From: Bradyrhizobium barranii subsp. barranii
GTDB lineage: Bacteria > Pseudomonadota > Alphaproteobacteria > Rhizobiales > Xanthobacteraceae
Length of the DNA stretch: 64,000 bases
Direction: 5' to 3'
NCBI RefSeq assembly: GCF_017565645.3
Contig: NZ_CP086136.1
Coordinates: 4,447,501 to 4,511,500 of the forward strand
Numbering within the stretch: position 1 is the first letter of the stretch; every line of letters begins with the position of its first letter. A model generated the notes under the pieces. That model was given only the letters and a program-made list of their open reading frames with translations, did not search any database and was not told the DNA's origin. Both the position numbers and the translations under genes were made by a program. Positions 61,659 through 64,000 of the stretch are shown piece by piece.

Positions 61659-63512
61659 ATGTCAGCGGAAAGACACAAGACCGGTACAGCCGGCGAATCT
61701 ACGGTCGATATTTCCGCACTCCGCGCGCGTTATCGCGACGAGCGCGACCGCCGCCTGCGCGCGGAGGGCAAGGCGCAATATGTCGAGGTCGCAGGCGATT
61801 TCGGCCGCTATCCCTGGGCCGATCCCGGATTTGCCCGCGCAGCTGTCAGCGAGGAGACCGAAGTTCTCATCGTCGGCGGCGGCTTCGGCGGCCTGCTCTG
61901 TGGCGCGCGTCTGCGCGAGGCCGGCATCGAGGATTTTCGTATCGTGGAAAAGGCCGCCGATTTCGGCGGCACCTGGTACTGGAATCGTTATCCCGGTGCG
62001 GCCTGCGATACCGAGAGCTACATCTATCTGCCGCTGCTGGAAGAGACCGGTTACATGCCGGTGCGCAAATATGCGCGGGCGCCCGAGATCTACGAGCACT
62101 CCCGCCGCATCGGCCGTCACTTCGGCCTCTACGAGCGCGCGCTGTTTCAGACAATCATCTCGCGGATGGAATGGCAGGAGCAGGAGGGACGCTGGCTGGT
62201 CGAGACCGATCGTGGCGATCGCATCCGCGCGCGCTTCGTCATTCTCGCCGGGGGCCCGCTGAGCCGTCCGAAGCTGCCGGGCATTCCCGGCATCGAGACC
62301 TTTAGGGGACACAGCTTCCACACCAGCCGCTGGGATTATGGCTACACCGGCGGCACGGCTGAAGGCGGTCTCACCGGTCTCGCCGACAAGCGCGTCGGCA
62401 TTATCGGGACCGGCGCGACCGCCGTGCAATGCGTGCCGCATCTCGGCCGCTCGGCGAAGGAGCTCTACGTCTTCCAGCGCACGCCATCGGCGATCGGCGT
62501 GCGCGATGACCGTCCGACGGACGCAAGCTGGGCGCAGAGCATCAAGCCCGGCTGGCAGCGCGAGCGCATGGACAATTTCACCGCGGTGATCTCCGGCGAG
62601 CCGTTCGAACGGGACCTGGTGCAGGACGGCTGGACCGGCCTGCTTGGCGAGATCCTGCTGGCGCCGCGCCGCCAGCCGCAGCCGGTGACCTCGCTCGAAG
62701 AGGCGCTGAAGGTCATCGAGCAGGCCGACTACCGCAAGATGGAAGAGATTCGCGCGCGCGTCGATACCGTCGTGAAGGACGAAGCCGCCGCGGCGGCGCT
62801 CAAGCCCTGGTACAAGGCGTTCTGCAAACGCCCATGCTTCCACGACGAATATCTCGACACCTTCAATCGTCCCGACGTGCATCTGGTCGACACCAAAGGG
62901 CAGGGCGTCGAGCGGATCACCGAGAACGCCGTCGTGGTTGACGGCAAGGCCTATGAGCTCGACTGCCTGATCTATGCCAGCGGCTTCGAGGTCGGCACCG
63001 ATTACGCCCGCCGCATGGGCTTCGAGGTTTACGGCCGCGACGGCGTGAGCCTGTCCGAGCGATGGCGCGATGGCGTCAAGACGCTGCATGGCTTCTACAG
63101 CCGCGGTTTCCCGAATTGCTTCCTGATCGTCACCGTGCAGGCCGGCCAGAGCGCCAATTTTCCGCACATCATCGACGAGCAGTCGCAGCACATCGCCTAT
63201 GTGATCGCGGAGGCGCGCAAGCGCAAAGCGCGGACGCTGGAGCCGACGCTCGCTGCCGAGAACGCCTGGGTCGACGAAGTCGTCAAGGCCGCGCTCGGCC
63301 GCCAGACCTATCTGGCCGAATGCACGCCGGGCTATTACAACAACGAGGGCGTGTTCGATCCGATCGCGGCGAGAAACAGCCAGTACTGGCGCGGGCCGGT
63401 GGCGTTCCTGCGGCTGCTCGACAAATGGCGCAAGGAAGGCAATCTGGATGGCTTGGAATTGACTGAGGGGACCGAGGCGGGCGGCTCTCAGGTTCCGGCT
63501 TCAACGGCATGA
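61659..63512 (+). CDS. Baeyer-Villiger-type flavin monooxygenase
   Basis: The 617-residue protein has a FAD GxGxxG motif ([17 protein letters not shown], from about residue 69), the class motif [14 protein letters not shown], the Baeyer-Villiger fingerprint-like [13 protein letters not shown], an NADPH motif [18 protein letters not shown], and the C-terminal [25 protein letters not shown] lies before the ATG at 61659. It should insert oxygen next to a ketone using NADPH and O2, producing an ester or lactone. The substrate is probably a cyclic ketone or steroid-like compound. Its stop overlaps the next start (ATGA). Confidence 0.9.
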   Translation: MSAERHKTGTAGESTVDISALRARYRDERDRRLRAEGKAQYVEVAGDFGRYPWADPGFARAAVSEETEVLIVGGGFGGLLCGARLREAGIEDFRIVEKAADFGGTWYWNRYPGAACDTESYIYLPLLEETGYMPVRKYARAPEIYEHSRRIGRHFGLYERALFQTIISRMEWQEQEGRWLVETDRGDRIRARFVILAGGPLSRPKLPGIPGIETFRGHSFHTSRWDYGYTGGTAEGGLTGLADKRVGIIGTGATAVQCVPHLGRSAKELYVFQRTPSAIGVRDDRPTDASWAQSIKPGWQRERMDNFTAVISGEPFERDLVQDGWTGLLGEILLAPRRQPQPVTSLEEALKVIEQADYRKMEEIRARVDTVVKDEAAAAALKPWYKAFCKRPCFHDEYLDTFNRPDVHLVDTKGQGVERITENAVVVDGKAYELDCLIYASGFEVGTDYARRMGFEVYGRDGVSLSERWRDGVKTLHGFYSRGFPNCFLIVTVQAGQSANFPHIIDEQSQHIAYVIAEARKRKARTLEPTLAAENAWVDEVVKAALGRQTYLAECTPGYYNNEGVFDPIAARNSQYWRGPVAFLRLLDKWRKEGNLDGLELTEGTEAGGSQVPASTA

Positions 63513-64000
63513 TCGCGGCCCCATCAGGCGCGACGCGGCTCTACGTCATCGTCGGCGATCCCATCGCACAGGTGCGCTCGCCGGCGGGCGTGACAGCCGC
63601 CTTCGCCGCGCGCGGCCATGACGGCATTCTCGTGCCGGTCCAGGTTGCGCCAGCGGATTTGCCGGATTTCCTTTCGGTGGCGACGCGGCTGAAGAACCTC
63701 GACGGCATCGTCGTGACCATCCCGCACAAATTCGCCTGCTATGAGGCCTGCGCCAGTGCGACCGAGCGCGCACATTTCCTGCGCACCGCGAACCTGATGC
63801 GCCGGCGCGCCGACCGCTCATGGCATGGCGACATGGTGGACGGCCTCGGCTTCGTCGGTGCGGCGCGGGCCAAGGGGATCGATCCCCGGGGCATGCGGGC
63901 GCTGCTCGTCGGCGCCGGCGGCGCAGGATCGGCGATCGCGCTTGCGCTGGTCGAGGCCGGCGTGAGCGATCTCGCGATTCATGACAGCGTGCCCGAGCGC
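63509..64000 (+). CDS. Shikimate/quinate dehydrogenase-like protein, cut by the window edge
   Basis: The 5' 164 codons are visible. The N-terminal half contains [20 protein letters not shown] (substrate-binding SxS variant), [17 protein letters not shown] with the catalytic Lys, and [13 protein letters not shown] with the Asp of the active site. The NADP-binding motif [16 protein letters not shown] begins the second domain. This is the AroE fold; being cotranslated (4-base overlap) with a monooxygenase suggests a catabolic paralogue rather than the biosynthetic shikimate dehydrogenase. The stop is outside the window. Confidence 0.85.
   Translation, partial: MIAAPSGATRLYVIVGDPIAQVRSPAGVTAAFAARGHDGILVPVQVAPADLPDFLSVATRLKNLDGIVVTIPHKFACYEACASATERAHFLRTANLMRRRADRSWHGDMVDGLGFVGAARAKGIDPRGMRALLVGAGGAGSAIALALVEAGVSDLAIHDSVPER

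Noticed and set aside
1..64000. tRNA, rRNA or CRISPR arrays
   Set aside because: No cloverleaf-like, rRNA-like or regularly spaced repeat structures were noticed when reading both strands. The only direct repeats are the IS target copies and the 16-bp pair at 25440 and 25564.

Overview
The window looks like chromosomal DNA of a Bradyrhizobium-like alphaproteobacterium. It is GC-rich and densely coded, with ATGA-overlapping operons, rhizobial-type palindromic repeats, Omp25-like outer membrane proteins and a large share of aromatic and heterocycle catabolism genes fed by ABC and Bug-type binding proteins. The genus is an inference from gene content and style. No tRNA, rRNA or CRISPR array was seen.

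Layout. 1-3.1 kb: small hypothetical genes, a Crp/Fnr regulator, MgtC and an AhpD-like enzyme. 3.2-9.5 kb: a decayed stretch with a frameshifted di-haem cytochrome c peroxidase-like gene and a cyclase/AAA-ATPase/TPR regulator split by an IS3-family element. The element ends (7940-9303) and its 4-bp target duplication (ATGC) can be read directly, and removing it restores the frame. 9.7-11.5 kb: a HerA-like ATPase. 11.8-12.9 kb: an operator-controlled class I extradiol dioxygenase.

13-29 kb is a nicotinate catabolic island. It holds nicAB (nicotinate to 6-hydroxynicotinate), a 6-hydroxynicotinate reductase, an UPF0280 protein translationally coupled to it, a DUF1185 protein, a branched-chain-type ABC transporter with fused permeases, a MarR regulator resembling NicR, enamidase, and a ferredoxin-NADP reductase. 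Three intergenic sites fitting the symmetrical consensus C[AG]TTNGT[AG][CT]ACNAA[CT]G sit in front of nicA, the reductase, and the enamidase/ferredoxin reductase pair. They suggest one regulon that includes the electron supply.

29-32 kb: a small coiled-coil protein, a cytochrome P450 and a DUF763 protein. 32-38.8 kb: a second catabolic unit with two periplasmic binding proteins, a TetR regulator, PDC hydrolase, oxalomesaconate hydratase, CHA aldolase, a 4,5-dihydroxyphthalate-decarboxylase-like protein and a DUF1932 dehydrogenase. The TetR promoter is nearly the same 38-bp sequence as the promoter of the distant extradiol dioxygenase, so they are probably one regulon. 39-48.6 kb: a third unit with three amidohydrolases of the cytosine deaminase/chlorohydrolase type, a GntR regulator, and a nitrate/taurine-type ABC transporter whose permease carries an in-frame TGA, followed by an amino-acid-type binding protein.

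48.6-53.5 kb: drug/aromatic acid efflux (MFS, MarR, and an AaeXAB-like FUSC/DUF1656/HlyD set), followed by three membrane micropeptides. 54-64 kb: acyl-CoA dehydrogenase, a tandemly duplicated pair (Omp25-like plus porin-signature protein) whose last member is frameshifted, a GH172 protein, an acyl-CoA ligase, a Baeyer-Villiger-type monooxygenase and the start of a shikimate dehydrogenase-like gene.

Five genes carry a lesion (frameshift, IS insertion, lost stop, in-frame stop). Either this strain is losing accessory functions or the sequence contains some base errors; raw reads would decide.
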